Counted from the stretch's first letter, positions 1 through 8,650 are shown. The stretch is DNA of 57,455 bases from an uncultured Nostocoides sp. (GCA_937907685.1 CALCXF010000147.1:1-57455), one strand, 5' to 3'. Made by a program: numbers and translations. The notes: a model not told the origin generated them from the sequence alone.

Positions 1-226
1 CGACGGGCTGCCCGTCGGCGACCCGCGCGACGAGGAGCACGCCTCTCAGCGTTCCGGGGGTGCTGACGTCGAGCAGGTGCGCGGTGACATCGAACCCGGG
101 GGCCGCGTCGTCGTCGGTGCGGTCGACCGCACTCAACCAGTCGAAGAAGCGGTAGCCCTCGTCGCGGGCGGCGACGAGGGCGGCACGCCACTCCCCGGCC
201 TGAACCACGCGCGTCTCGTCCACCAC
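1..226 (-). CDS. nuoC: NADH-quinone oxidoreductase subunit C, second copy (partial, N-terminal ~75 residues)
   Basis: The minus-strand frame opens at a GTG pair (226/223) and runs off the left edge. The visible residues contain the NuoC-like block YRFFDWLSAVDR followed by a beta-strand pattern (FDVTAHLLDV, LRGVLLVARV), typical of the start of the peripheral-arm 30 kDa subunit. The full-length main nuoC lies at 29412-30236, so this is a paralogue. It sits downstream of nuoA2 and nuoB2 on the same strand, which supports a second complex I gene set, although a hemerythrin and a DUF2568 gene separate it from nuoB2. The rest of the gene lies outside the window, so integrity cannot be judged. Confidence 0.6.
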   Translation of the reverse strand, partial: MVDETRVVQAGEWRAALVAARDEGYRFFDWLSAVDRTDDDAAPGFDVTAHLLDVSTPGTLRGVLLVARVADGQPV

Positions 227-288
227 CCGGGCAGCCTATCCACCGGGCACCCCGGCGCGCCGGGCCGACGTGCGGGCGTCCTTCGACG

Positions 289-921
289 TCAGGCCGGCTG
301 CCGCCAGACCGGAGCGATGTCCTTGCGGTAGCGCCGCCCGAAGAGGCCGGTCATCACGGCGAACACCGGTGGCGGGACGGCGATGGACGCTCGCTCCTCG
401 GGCGTGGCGCCGTCGGTGACCCAGGCGAGGAACTGGCCGGCACCGGAGACGTTGCGCTTGCGGAACTCGCGGGACATGGCGACGACCTCGGGGTGGTCGT
501 GGTGCTCCAGGTAGAAGGGTTCGAGCTCCCGCTCCTCGTGGTCGAGGTGGTCGACGGTGGCACGACGCAGCCGCTCGACCGCCTGCCGTGCGGTCGCGGC
601 CCGGGCGGCGCTCGGGTCGCTCCGCAGGGCGGTCATGGCCTCGCGGGCCTCCTCGAGCGCAGCCAGCATGACGCCGTGCTCGGCATCCATCTGCGCCAGC
701 AGGTCGGTGGCGACGCCGGCTCGCTCGAGGTGCGGCCAGGCCACCTCGTGCTCGCCCTCATGGTGGTCGGTCAGCTGGGCGTCGAAGTTGTCCCAGGCCC
801 GGCCCAGGTCGGCCGCCCGGGCGGCGTCGCCGTCCCGGAACCCGTCCAGCGCACCGGCGAAGCGGTCGAGGTCACGGCGGAAGGCCGAGTGGATCACCTT
901 GTTCATGCTCATCGTCGCCAT
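289..921 (-). CDS. Hemerythrin HHE-domain protein (210 aa)
   Basis: An all-helical protein with repeated His and Glu in the hemerythrin pattern: DHHEGEHEVAWPHLE near residues 52-67, EHGVM near 81, DHLDHEERELEPF near 122-134. Such proteins bind a di-iron centre and take part in O2/NO sensing or iron handling. The C-terminal third (about residue 150 on) carries a helical extension. The gene lies between nuoB2/DUF2568 and nuoC2 on the same strand, an unusual place inside a complex I cluster. A TACGCT hexamer lies six bases before the ATG and there is no clear Shine-Dalgarno, so it may be transcribed on its own without a leader. The family is clear; the specific function is unknown. Confidence 0.78.
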   Translation of the reverse strand: MATMSMNKVIHSAFRRDLDRFAGALDGFRDGDAARAADLGRAWDNFDAQLTDHHEGEHEVAWPHLERAGVATDLLAQMDAEHGVMLAALEEAREAMTALRSDPSAARAATARQAVERLRRATVDHLDHEERELEPFYLEHHDHPEVVAMSREFRKRNVSGAGQFLAWVTDGATPEERASIAVPPPVFAVMTGLFGRRYRKDIAPVWRQPA

Positions 922-927
922 CGGCCC

Positions 928-933
928 AGCGTA
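928..933 (-). promoter_or_regulatory. Putative -10 element of a leaderless promoter (hemerythrin gene)
   Basis: TACGCT on the minus strand, six bases before the ATG at 921. It matches the actinobacterial TAnnnT -10. Transcription would then begin at or next to the A of the start codon. No good -35 is visible. The same hexamer occurs at the same distance before nuoA2 and mtr. Confidence 0.4.
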
Positions 934-967
934 GGGACAACGGTGCGGTCACGCAGCAGGTTGCGCG

Positions 968-1366
968 TCAGGGCCGCCCGTCGGGTGCCGTGGGCAGGGC
1001 GACCTGCGCGGCGACGACGGCCAGTCCCGCCACGCCCACGAACCAGCCCCAGGCCGGGAACCCGGACTGCACCAGCCCGTATGCCGTGCCGAGGCACAGG
1101 GCCGCTGCTACGACCAGCCGCGCCGCGGCCGGCAACCGGAACCTCGCCTTGGGCGCCATGAAGAGCCCCCACAGCAGGACGACCACCGCCGTGGCGGCGA
1201 GCGCCGCGAGCCACGCAGTGACGCCCGAGCCCACGGCCGAGTAGGCGATGGCCCCGACGCCCCCGAACAGCGCGAGCTCGACCGCGAAGGCCACCACGGC
1301 GAGGACGACGAGGCCCGGCGTCGAGAGGAGGGCAGGCCCGTGCCCTGGCGTGGGTCGGTCGCTCAC
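968..1366 (-). CDS. DUF2568 (YrdB-like) small membrane protein
   Basis: 132 residues with four predicted membrane segments: about 17-37, 47-68, 80-100 and 104-122. The polar junction [15 protein letters not shown] near residues 64-78 and the [16 protein letters not shown] helix match the DUF2568/YrdB family of unknown function. The GTG start overlaps the TGA of nuoB2 by four bases, so it is translationally coupled to that gene and probably made with it. A direct role in complex I is not established. It could be an accessory membrane protein or a passenger gene. Confidence 0.65.
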   Translation of the reverse strand: MSDRPTPGHGPALLSTPGLVVLAVVAFAVELALFGGVGAIAYSAVGSGVTAWLAALAATAVVVLLWGLFMAPKARFRLPAAARLVVAAALCLGTAYGLVQSGFPAWGWFVGVAGLAVVAAQVALPTAPDGRP

Positions 1367-1965
1367 GGCTTCGTGACCAGGCCGCGGGTGACCTCGGCCG
1401 CCGCGGCGGTGCGGTGACCGGCATACCGCTGGCCCGGGTCACCGGTCCGGCCCGGCTGGCGGGCACCGATGGCGGCTCCGCTCACGCGCTCCGCCGCGAT
1501 CTTCTCCTGGAGCCGGATGATGCCCTGCAGGAGCGCCTCGGGACGCGGCGGGCAGCCGGGGACGTAGACGTCGACGGGAATCAGCTGGTCGACACCCTTC
1601 GTGACGGAGTAGGAGTCCCAGTACGGGCCACCGGTGTTCGAGCACGCACCGAACGAGATGACGTACTTCGGCTCCGGCATCTGGTCGTACAGGCGCCGGA
1701 TCGCCGGTGCCATCTTGTCGGTGACGGTGCCGGAGACGACCATCAGGTCCGCCTGTCGGGGACCAGGCGCGAAGGGGATGACGCCGAGGCGGATGAAGTC
1801 GTGCCGGCCCATCGACGTGGCGATGAACTCGATGGCGCAGCAGGCGAGACCGAAGTTGAAGACCCACAGGGAGTAGCGGCGCCCCCAGTTGAGCACGACT
1901 CGGATGGGCTTCGGGGCGTGCTCTGCCACCGGCCCCACCCGGGGCATGGGCAGGTCGACACTCAT
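1363..1965 (-). CDS. nuoB: NADH-quinone oxidoreductase subunit B, second copy
   Basis: 200 residues. All four N2-cluster ligands are present: the GLACCAIEF pair, the Cys in [10 protein letters not shown], and the Cys in [11 protein letters not shown]. The block [18 protein letters not shown] is also diagnostic. NuoB carries the terminal 4Fe-4S cluster that passes electrons to quinone. The ATG overlaps the nuoA2 stop by four bases (ATGA); an alternative in-frame ATG lies 12 bases upstream. The protein differs clearly from the main NuoB at 30233-30832 ([13 protein letters not shown] against [13 protein letters not shown]), so this is an old paralogue and not a recent duplication. It may belong to an alternative complex I or a related oxidoreductase. 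Confidence 0.88.
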   Translation of the reverse strand: MSVDLPMPRVGPVAEHAPKPIRVVLNWGRRYSLWVFNFGLACCAIEFIATSMGRHDFIRLGVIPFAPGPRQADLMVVSGTVTDKMAPAIRRLYDQMPEPKYVISFGACSNTGGPYWDSYSVTKGVDQLIPVDVYVPGCPPRPEALLQGIIRLQEKIAAERVSGAAIGARQPGRTGDPGQRYAGHRTAAAAEVTRGLVTKP

Positions 1966-2327
1966 GTGAGGTCCCATCGGAGGAGACCCCGGCGAGCGGC
2001 GTGGACCAGGCCGACGAGGATGACGCCGACGAAGACGACGACCTCGACGAGCGACGCGACGCCCAGACCGGGGTCCCGGATCACGAGGGCCCACGGGAAC
2101 AGGTAGACGGCGTCCACGGCGAAGACCACATAGAGGAACGCGAAGGCGATGTAGCGGATCTGGCTCTGGGCCCAGCCGGCACCGACCGGGTCGACGCCCG
2201 ACTCGTAGGTCCGCAACCCCGTCTCGGTGACTGCTCGTGGAGCGAGGAGGCGGCGCGCCACCATCGCCGCGGTGACGAGGAGCACGCCCGCGAGGACGAC
2301 GCCTGCTGCCGCCGCATAGCCCTCCAT
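1962..2327 (-). CDS. nuoA: NADH-quinone oxidoreductase subunit A, second copy
   Basis: 121 residues with three membrane helices (about 5-28, 61-80, 88-110), as expected for NuoA. Family features include [12 protein letters not shown], where the main NuoA has YECGIQP, and the acidic [13 protein letters not shown] helix. It is the first gene of the left cluster and overlaps nuoB2 by four bases. The signature Cys of the YECG loop is Ser here, another sign of divergence from the main copy at 30906-31268. TACGCT stands seven bases before the ATG, suggesting a leaderless transcript for the second nuo cluster. Confidence 0.85.
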   Translation of the reverse strand: MEGYAAAAGVVLAGVLLVTAAMVARRLLAPRAVTETGLRTYESGVDPVGAGWAQSQIRYIAFAFLYVVFAVDAVYLFPWALVIRDPGLGVASLVEVVVFVGVILVGLVHAARRGLLRWDLT

Positions 2328-2334
2328 GCCCGCC

Positions 2335-2340
2335 AGCGTA
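2335..2340 (-). promoter_or_regulatory. Putative -10 element of a leaderless promoter (nuoA2 cluster)
   Basis: TACGCT followed by seven bases and then the nuoA2 ATG. No Shine-Dalgarno precedes the start. The 48-bp gap to the divergent methyltransferase leaves room only for a compact promoter. Confidence 0.42.
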
Positions 2341-2375
2341 GTGCGCCCCGGTGGACAGGGGAGGTCGGCCGCGAT

Positions 2376-2903
2376 GTGCTGGGCATCGTGACGACCACCC
2401 CGTCCCGCGTGCACTGGGCCGTGGATGTGCTCGGCCTTCGGGCGGACGCCCGCGTCCTCGAGGTCGGCGGCACGGGCGCGTCGGCACGGCTCGTGTGCGA
2501 GCTGCTGACCACCGGTCACCTCCTCGCCCTGGAACGCTCGGCGGCGGCGACCGCTCGGATCACGAGCTCGTGCGCGGACCTCGTCGAGGCGGGTCGCCTG
2601 ACCGTCGTCACGGGTGAGCTCGCCGGCCTGGACGTGCCGTCAGGGTCGCTCGACGTCGCCTTCTCGGTGGACGTCAACACCTTCTGGACCTCAGATGCCG
2701 CTCGGGAGCTGGCGGTCCTGCGCCGGGTGCTGGCTCCGCGGGGTCTGCTCGCCGCGTGCTACGGCACCGACGGCCCGCAGTCGTCCCGACTTCGCGAGCG
2801 GGTCCTCGACCCCGTCGCGGCCAACGTCCGGCGAGCGGGTTTCGTCGACGTCGAACAGCGCGTGGAAGACGACGGGGGTGGAGTGACGGCTCGAAACCCG
2901 TGA
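2376..2903 (+). CDS. Class I SAM-dependent methyltransferase-like protein
   Basis: 175 residues. The N-terminal half has the Rossmann motif I ([14 protein letters not shown]), an acidic LALERSAAA strand-2 end, and the [13 protein letters not shown] region corresponding to motif III/IV. It is short for a class I methyltransferase and lacks a long substrate domain. The start is a GTG; GGGGAGG lies 11 bases upstream of 2376, which favours it over the GTG at 2388. The gene is divergent from nuoA2 and stands alone. The substrate cannot be inferred. Confidence 0.65.
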   Translation: MLGIVTTTPSRVHWAVDVLGLRADARVLEVGGTGASARLVCELLTTGHLLALERSAAATARITSSCADLVEAGRLTVVTGELAGLDVPSGSLDVAFSVDVNTFWTSDAARELAVLRRVLAPRGLLAACYGTDGPQSSRLRERVLDPVAANVRRAGFVDVEQRVEDDGGGVTARNP

Positions 2904-2958
2904 GGGTGACCGGATCGATCCGATCCGGCGCCGTGTCACGCGGCGGCGAGCCGGCATT

Positions 2959-3420
2959 TCAGCCAGACAGCATTCCGCTGACGAGGGCCTGCCACGTCAC
3001 CGGTCCGACGATCCCGTCGACCGCCACCGTCGGGATGTCGGTATGCAGTGCCTGCTGGAAGCCGCGGACCGCCGCCTCGGTCAGAGGCCCGAAGCTGCCG
3101 TCCACGGCCAGGCCCTTGCTGGGGTCACCGGAGAGGTTGCGGAACTGGAACTCCTCCTGCACCCCCCGCACCGCATCGCCCGTGCTCCCACGCCGGACGG
3201 TGATGATCAGAGCTCCCCACGTGTGCCGGCCGACCACTCCGTCGACGACGAGGCCCTTCTCCTGCTGGAACGCCCGGACCGCTGCGTCGGTCAGCGGCCC
3301 GAAGCTTCCGTCCACCGCGACGCTGTGGCCACGCGCCCGCAGTAGGTCCTGCAGGGTTCGGACCGGATGATCTCGATCGCCTCGCCGCACCTGCGGCCAC
3401 GGGCTGATGGAACCTGACAT
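2959..3420 (-). CDS. Peptidoglycan-binding protein with two PG_binding_1 repeats
   Basis: 153 residues. Two tandem copies of the PG_binding_1 fold, about 10-72 and 75-148. Each has the pattern VDGSFGPLTdAAVRaFQQ followed by VDGiVGrhTWgAL. No signal peptide or catalytic domain is visible, which is odd for a protein expected to bind cell wall. It may be cytosolic, leaderlessly exported, or a fragment of a larger hydrolase. The ATG at 3420 has a strong ribosome site (GGGGAGGAGG, about six bases away); an upstream GTG at 3438 would lie inside it. It is a single gene ending close to the methyltransferase. Confidence 0.8.
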   Translation of the reverse strand: MSGSISPWPQVRRGDRDHPVRTLQDLLRARGHSVAVDGSFGPLTDAAVRAFQQEKGLVVDGVVGRHTWGALIITVRRGSTGDAVRGVQEEFQFRNLSGDPSKGLAVDGSFGPLTEAAVRGFQQALHTDIPTVAVDGIVGPVTWQALVSGMLSG

Positions 3421-3959
3421 GACGTGCCTCCTCCCCACCGCTGGACGAACGGACCCCGCCGTCCCCGATCACCATCCCGCCACGCAGCTCCGACGTCAAA
3501 CGCACACCACAGGCACTCTTGACCGGTCGGGCTGCGTCGCGGGAGCCTGCGGCGCCAGGTGGCGGAACCAAAGGCGCGTCCCGGGGAGCGGTGAGGCTCG
3601 ACCCGGGACGCTAGGGCAGACGGGCACCAGGGGTCGCCCTGGCCCTGGACTCGATTCAGGCACCGCCACCTCGAACGCTCTTTGAACGGGCTTCGAACCC
3701 GGGTCGCCAATGGCTCGATCGGGCTATTGCCTTCCAGGAGGCGCGGTGTAACCGTCGGAGGAGGGCGCGCCGCAGCGGCCGCCCGCATGGACGCGATCAT
3801 CAACACCGTCGAGTTCGTCCGGTGGCGGCATCGCGCTCGCCGCCGGCCGGCGCCGCATGATCCAAGCCACCGCATGGCCACAAGCACCGTCAACTCGGCG
3901 CGTGGGACGCAATGGGAGTTCGCTCGGAACGCGCTCTGACCCAGTGGCATCCGGTGGTG
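3421..3959. other. Gene-poor stretch
   Basis: No reading frame here shows conserved domains, a plausible ribosome site or consistent high-GC third positions. The frames that are open are random consequences of GC content. A TTCGAA-centred sequence at 3687-3703 looks superficially like a tRNA T-arm but has no matching acceptor or anticodon arm. Confidence 0.5.
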
Positions 3960-4437
3960 AGTGTCCCTTAAGGCGCGCCGTCAGCCGGCGACTCTCGGTG
4001 GACACGACGAGGGTAACGTCCAGCGATTGAGGAGTGACGGGGGTCCAGGTGACCTCAATGGGCAGGGAGCTGCCGGGGGCAAGGTCAATCGCCGCGACCG
4101 CAGACACAACAACGCCGTTCTTTGCTGGCTCGATGGAGACGGAAGCCTCTGCCACGTGAATCGTGTCGGCCCCGGCGTTGAACACCTGCGTTGCCAACGG
4201 GAGCGGCAACATGGCATTCCGATTGGACCAGCACCTTCGCGCTGCCGCCGCAGACCAAAGTTCATGGGCCTGTCCACCTCCGCCGCTGGGTGCGTGGCGC
4301 CGCCCGTCTGTTGGACCGGCACGGCCACCTGCGACGTCGGGCTACTCGCCTGGCAACTCGACGTGGACTCTCACGGCGAGGGAAGGTCGTGCCCAGGGCG
4401 GCACGTCCACCGAGGGAACCGCCACGGTCAGCGCCAC
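3960..4437 (-). pseudogene. Degraded ASH/Ig-like (choice-of-anchor type) domain gene
   Basis: The minus strand holds protein-like segments spread over three frames. From upstream to downstream: VALTVAVPSVDVPPW to VHVELPGE (frame A, then a TAG); SSPTSQVAVPVQQTGG to VDRPMNFG (frame B); GGSAKVLVQSECHVAAP (frame C); then ATQVFNAGADTIHVAEA, IDLAPGSSLPIEVTWTP and TLVVSTESRRLTARLKG (frame A again, from about 4195). The last part has the N-G, LAPGSS and VTWTP spacing of abnormal-spindle/hydin-like Ig domains. Third positions stay GC-rich in each segment. I read this as one former gene with at least three frame changes. Sequencing error is an alternative cause. Confidence 0.5.
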
Positions 4438-4583
4438 TGATGCTGGACGACGCCCGCTCGCTGGAGCCGGTTGAGTCGGCCCGCTCGCTTCGGCTCGCCC
4501 CGAGTCCGCCGTTCCCGTGCCATGGAAGAACCGTACAGATGTCCACCGACAGCCTGCACCGGCCTGTTAACGCAGTGCGCAGT

Positions 4584-4606
4584 GGGTGGACAGACGAAAT
4601 CCACCC
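4584..4606. promoter_or_regulatory. Inverted repeat upstream of korA (possible operator)
   Basis: GGGTGGA, nine bases, TCCACCC: a perfect 7-bp inverted repeat about 90 bases before the korA start. A TACGAT hexamer at 4619-4624 could be the -10, placing the repeat near the -35. No regulator gene is adjacent, so the binding protein is unknown. Confidence 0.35.
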
Positions 4607-4695
4607 CCTGCTGAGACGTACGATGGAAGGCGCTGCCACCGCGGCACACCGGTGGCGCAGCGTCTACTTCCTCCCGCCGACAGCCAGGGTGAACC

Positions 4696-6561
4696 GTGAG
4701 CAGCAAGACCGTCCAGGCGCTGGACCGCGTGGTGATCCGTTTCGCCGGTGACTCCGGTGACGGCATGCAGCTGACAGGTGACCGGTTCACCTCGGACACC
4801 GCCGCGTTGGGCAACGACCTGTCGACCCTCCCCAACTTCCCCGCTGAGATCCGCGCACCCCAGGGCACCCTGCCCGGCGTCTCGAGCTTCCAGCTGCACT
4901 TCGCCGACCACGACGTCCTCACCCCCGGCGACGCGCCCGACGTCCTCGTCGCGATGAACCCGGCGGCCCTCAAGGCCAACCTCGGCGACGTCCCCCGTGG
5001 CGCGACGATCATCGTCAACACCGACGAGTTCACCTCGCGCAACCTCGCCAAGGTGGGCTACACGACGAACCCCGTCGACGACGGCACGCTGGAGTCGTTC
5101 CACGTCCATCCGGTGGCGCTGACCTCGATCACCGTCGAGGCGCTGGCGGGGTATGACGGACTGACCCGCAAGGAGAAGGAGCGGGCGAAGAACATGTTCG
5201 CCCTCGGACTCCTGTCGTGGATGTACACGCGGCCCACGACCGGCACCGAGGCCTTCCTCACGAAGAAGTTCGGCGCCCGCCCCGACATCCTGGCCGCCAA
5301 CCTCGCCGCCCTCCGAGCGGGCTGGAACTACGGCGAGACGACCGAGGACTTCGCATCCTCCTTCGTCGTCGCCCCGGCCAAGATGCCGCCCGGCACCTAC
5401 CGCAACGTCACCGGCAACACCGCGCTCGCCCTCGGCCTGGTGGCGGCGGCCCACCGCGCGAGCCTCCCGCTCGTGCTCGGCTCCTACCCGATCACCCCGG
5501 CATCCGACATCCTCCACGCCCTCGCGGCGCTCAAACGGCACGGCGTGACGACCCTCCAGGCGGAGGACGAGATCGCCGGCATCGGCATCGCCCTCGGAGC
5601 CAGCTTCGGCGGCGCCATCGGGGTCACGACGACGTCCGGCCCCGGCGTGGCCCTGAAGTCGGAGACCATCGGCCTCGCCGTGTCCCTCGAGCTGCCGCTC
5701 ATCATCGTCGACGTCCAGCGGGGTGGCCCGTCCACCGGCCTGCCGACGAAGACCGAGCAGGCCGACCTGCTGCAGGCGATGTTCGGCCGCAACGGCGAGT
5801 CGCCCGTGCCGATCATCGCCCCCAAGACGCCCGCCGACTGCTTCTCGGCCGCGATGGATGCCGTGCGCATCGCCACGACCTACCGCACGCCGGTGTTCCT
5901 CCTCTCCGACGGCTACCTCGCCAACGGGTCCGAGCCGTGGAGCGTCCCGTCCGTGGAGGAGCTCCCCGACCTGCACGTCGCATTCGCCAGCGAGCCCAAC
6001 GGCACGGACCCCAAGGGGGAGCCGGTCTTCCATCCCTTCCTCCGCGACCAGGAGACCCTGGCCCGCCCGTGGGCGGTGCCCGGCACGCCCGGCCTGGAGC
6101 ACCGGATCGGCGGAATCGAGAAGGCAGACGTCACGGGCAACATCTCCTACGACCCGGACAACCACGACCTCATGACCCGGCTGCGCCAGGCCAAGATCGA
6201 CGGCATCTCCGTGCCCGACCTCGAGGTCGACGACCCGGCCGGCGACGCCCGGGTCCTCGTCCTGGGATGGGGCTCGACGTACGGCCCGATCGCCGCGGCG
6301 ACGCGCGTCGTCCGCAACTCCGGTCGCAGCGTCGCGCGAGCCCACCTGCGCCACCTCAACCCGTTCCCGGCCAACCTGGGCGACGTTCTGCGTTCCTACG
6401 ACCGCGTCGTCGTCCCCGAGATGAACCTCGGCCAGCTCGCCATGCTGCTGCGCGCCGAGTTCCTCGTCGACGCCCGTTCGCACACGTCGGTGCGAGGTCT
6501 CCCGTTCTCCACGGTCGAGCTCGCCGACGTCATCTCGACCACCCTGGAGGAGCTCTCGTGA
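4696..6561 (+). CDS. korA: 2-oxoacid (2-oxoglutarate):ferredoxin oxidoreductase, alpha subunit with fused gamma domain
   Basis: 621 residues. Residues about 10-190 are the gamma domain (FAGDSGDGMQLTG, LPGVSSFQLHF). About 230-480 is the pyrimidine-binding alpha domain with the SYPITPASDIL motif, QAEDEIAGIG, TTTSGPGVALKSE and RGGPSTGLPTKTEQADL. The C-terminus (about 515-621) is the transketolase-C-like part. With KorB it oxidatively decarboxylates 2-oxoglutarate to succinyl-CoA and reduces ferredoxin. The start is GTG and its stop overlaps korB by four bases. The korA-korB-mobA order matches that known from Mycobacterium tuberculosis (Rv2455c-Rv2453c), apart from rarD. 2-oxoglutarate as substrate is taken from that homology. 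Confidence 0.92.
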   Translation: MSSKTVQALDRVVIRFAGDSGDGMQLTGDRFTSDTAALGNDLSTLPNFPAEIRAPQGTLPGVSSFQLHFADHDVLTPGDAPDVLVAMNPAALKANLGDVPRGATIIVNTDEFTSRNLAKVGYTTNPVDDGTLESFHVHPVALTSITVEALAGYDGLTRKEKERAKNMFALGLLSWMYTRPTTGTEAFLTKKFGARPDILAANLAALRAGWNYGETTEDFASSFVVAPAKMPPGTYRNVTGNTALALGLVAAAHRASLPLVLGSYPITPASDILHALAALKRHGVTTLQAEDEIAGIGIALGASFGGAIGVTTTSGPGVALKSETIGLAVSLELPLIIVDVQRGGPSTGLPTKTEQADLLQAMFGRNGESPVPIIAPKTPADCFSAAMDAVRIATTYRTPVFLLSDGYLANGSEPWSVPSVEELPDLHVAFASEPNGTDPKGEPVFHPFLRDQETLARPWAVPGTPGLEHRIGGIEKADVTGNISYDPDNHDLMTRLRQAKIDGISVPDLEVDDPAGDARVLVLGWGSTYGPIAAATRVVRNSGRSVARAHLRHLNPFPANLGDVLRSYDRVVVPEMNLGQLAMLLRAEFLVDARSHTSVRGLPFSTVELADVISTTLEELS

Positions 6562-7655
6562 CCACCATCGACATCGGTATGCCGGTCAGCGGCCTCCGCT
6601 CGGTCCCGCACCTGCCGCAGGAGGCGGCCAAGCAGACCAAGCGCGAGTTCACCTCCGACCAGGAGGTGCGCTGGTGCCCGGGCTGCGGCGACTACGTCAT
6701 CCTCGCCGCCGTCCAGGCGTTCCTGCCCGAGCTCGGTCTCAAGCGCGAGAACATCGTCTTCGTCTCAGGTATCGGGTGCTCGTCGCGGTTCCCCTACTAC
6801 CTCGACACCTACGGCCTCCACTCGATCCACGGACGGGCTCCGGCCATCGCGACCGGCCTGGCCACATCGCGGGAGGACCTCTCCGTGTGGGTGGTGACCG
6901 GCGACGGCGACGCGCTGTCGATCGGGGGGAACCACCTGATCCACGCCCTCCGGCGCAACGTCAACATGACGATCCTGCTCTTCAACAACCAGATCTACGG
7001 CCTGACCAAGGGCCAGTACTCCCCCACGTCACGGGTGGGCCAGGTGACGAAGTCGACCCCGGCCGGCTCGGTCGACTACCCGTTCAACCCCGTGTCGCTG
7101 GCACTGGGCGCGGAGGCCACCTTCGTGGCGCGCGCCATGGAGTCCGACCGCGCGGAGCTGACGACGATCCTCAAGGCGGCGGCCGAGCACCGGGGCACGG
7201 CCCTCGTCGAGATCTACCAGAACTGCCCGATCTTCAACGACGGGGCCTTCGAGGTGCTCAAGGACCGCAGCCAGCAGGAGGCGCGCATCGTCCGCCTCCG
7301 CAGCGGTGAGCACGTCACCGTCGGCGCCGAGGGCGATCGCAAGGTCCTCGTCCGCAAGGGTTCCGGGGTCATGAAGTTCATCCCCGAGGCCGAGGCCGCC
7401 ACCGGCGAGTCGGGTGCTGTCGTCGCCCACGACCCGACGCTCGACGACCCGTCGCAGGCGTTCCAGCTGTCGCGGCTCGACACCCCGGAGATGACCCACG
7501 TCCCCATGGGGATCTTCCGGCAGGTGTCCCGCCCCACCTACGACGACCTCGTGCGCGACCAGGTGCGGGCCGCCGTGGACACCGCCGGGGGCCCGGCGGG
7601 TGAGGCCGAGCTCGGCGAGCTGCTGCAAGGGCGCGACACCTGGACCGTCGAGTGA
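6558..7655 (+). CDS. korB: 2-oxoacid (2-oxoglutarate):ferredoxin oxidoreductase, beta subunit
   Basis: 365 residues, TPP-binding. The motif RWCPGCGDYVILAAVQ near residues 38-53 and GIGCSSRFPYY supply the cluster-ligating Cys. IHGRAPAIATG, the TPP/Mg motif VVTGDGDALSIGGNH and LLFNNQIYGLTKGQYSPTS are all intact. The GTG start overlaps the korA stop (GTGA) and the gene's own stop overlaps rarD in the same way, so the four genes form one transcription and translation unit. No separate ferredoxin gene lies in the operon, so the electron acceptor must be encoded elsewhere. Confidence 0.93.
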   Translation: MTTIDIGMPVSGLRSVPHLPQEAAKQTKREFTSDQEVRWCPGCGDYVILAAVQAFLPELGLKRENIVFVSGIGCSSRFPYYLDTYGLHSIHGRAPAIATGLATSREDLSVWVVTGDGDALSIGGNHLIHALRRNVNMTILLFNNQIYGLTKGQYSPTSRVGQVTKSTPAGSVDYPFNPVSLALGAEATFVARAMESDRAELTTILKAAAEHRGTALVEIYQNCPIFNDGAFEVLKDRSQQEARIVRLRSGEHVTVGAEGDRKVLVRKGSGVMKFIPEAEAATGESGAVVAHDPTLDDPSQAFQLSRLDTPEMTHVPMGIFRQVSRPTYDDLVRDQVRAAVDTAGGPAGEAELGELLQGRDTWTVE

Positions 7656-8650
7656 CGCAGCCGCCCCCGGCGGGCACGGGTGGCGGGAACGAGGCGGAGC
7701 TGCGGCGTGGCACGGCATACGCCGTCCTCGCCTACGGGATCTGGGGGCTCTTTCCCCTCTACTTCGCGGCCCTCGAACCTTCGGGGGCGTGGGAGATCCT
7801 CGCCCATCGCGTGCTGTGGACCCTCGCCGTCTGCGCCCTCGTGCTCCTGGTCCGGCGGGACCTCGCCTGGATCCGCCCGTTCTTCTCCAGCCGCCGCCTC
7901 GTGCTCGGCGTGACCGTCGCCGCCCTGCTCATCGCGGTCAACTGGCTGATCTACGTGCTCGCCGTGCTCACCGGCCGTACCTACGAGGCCGCCCTCGGCT
8001 ACTTCCTCAACCCGGTCGTCACCGTCGCCCTCGGCGTCCTGGTGCTCGGCGAGCGGCTGCGCCCGCTCCAGCGGGCGGCGGTCGCCGTCGGCGCGGCGGC
8101 CTCGATCTACCTCGCGGTGGCCGGGGGCGTCATCCCGTGGATCCCCCTGAGCCTGGCCGTGACCTTCGGTCTGTACGGACTCGTCAAGAAGAAGGTGGGC
8201 GCACGCCTGGACGCCATGCACTCGCTCTCGGCCGAGACCGCAGTGCTCGCGCCCGGCGCCGCCGTGGTGGTGCTCGTCCTCTCGGCCCAGGGAGCGACCA
8301 CCTTCGCCGGACACGGAGCACCGCACACGACGTTGCTGGTGCTGGCGGGGGTGGTCACCGCCGTCCCGCTGCTCCTCTTCGCTGCGGCGGCCCGTCGCAT
8401 CCCCCTCGTCAGCGTGGGTCTGATCCAGTTCATCACCCCTCTCCTGCAGCTCCTCGTCGGGGTCCTCGTCCTCGGCGAGCACGTCAGCGGTCGGCTGTGG
8501 ATCGGGTTCGGCATCGTCTGGGTGGCCCTCGCTCTCGTCACCGTCGACTCGGTGCGCGCCGCAGGCAGCGCGCGCTCGGCTCGGACCAGTGGACGTGCGG
8601 ACGACGAACGGCAGGGCGACCGGTCCGAGATGGCCGAGCCCTCGCCGTGA
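7652..8650 (+). CDS. rarD: EamA-family transporter RarD
   Basis: 332 residues with ten hydrophobic segments in two EamA halves. Hallmarks of the RarD subgroup are the N-terminal GTAYAVLAYGIWGLFPLYF, RRDLAWIRPFFSSRR, NWLIYVLAVLTGRTYEAALGYFLNP near the middle, and LIQFITPLLQLLVGVLVLGE near the end. It is an inner-membrane drug/metabolite exporter-type protein whose substrate is not established (originally linked to chloramphenicol sensitivity). The GTG start overlaps korB by four bases and the stop overlaps mobA by four bases. The last 35 residues form a charged cytoplasmic tail. Confidence 0.88.
   Translation: MTQPPPAGTGGGNEAELRRGTAYAVLAYGIWGLFPLYFAALEPSGAWEILAHRVLWTLAVCALVLLVRRDLAWIRPFFSSRRLVLGVTVAALLIAVNWLIYVLAVLTGRTYEAALGYFLNPVVTVALGVLVLGERLRPLQRAAVAVGAAASIYLAVAGGVIPWIPLSLAVTFGLYGLVKKKVGARLDAMHSLSAETAVLAPGAAVVVLVLSAQGATTFAGHGAPHTTLLVLAGVVTAVPLLLFAAAARRIPLVSVGLIQFITPLLQLLVGVLVLGEHVSGRLWIGFGIVWVALALVTVDSVRAAGSARSARTSGRADDERQGDRSEMAEPSP

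Noticed and set aside
3687-3703. TTCGAA-centred sequence resembling a tRNA T-arm on the minus strand, possible tRNA remnant or att site
   Set aside because: No seven-base acceptor pairing, anticodon arm or D-arm could be built around it, and no integrase gene is near.
4567-6483. A 638-codon open frame antisense to korA, and similar long antisense frames opposite nuoL, nuoM, nuoG, menD and mtr
   Set aside because: They are Arg/Glu/Val-rich shadows of high-GC coding sequence, have no domains, and lie opposite genes with full conserved motifs.
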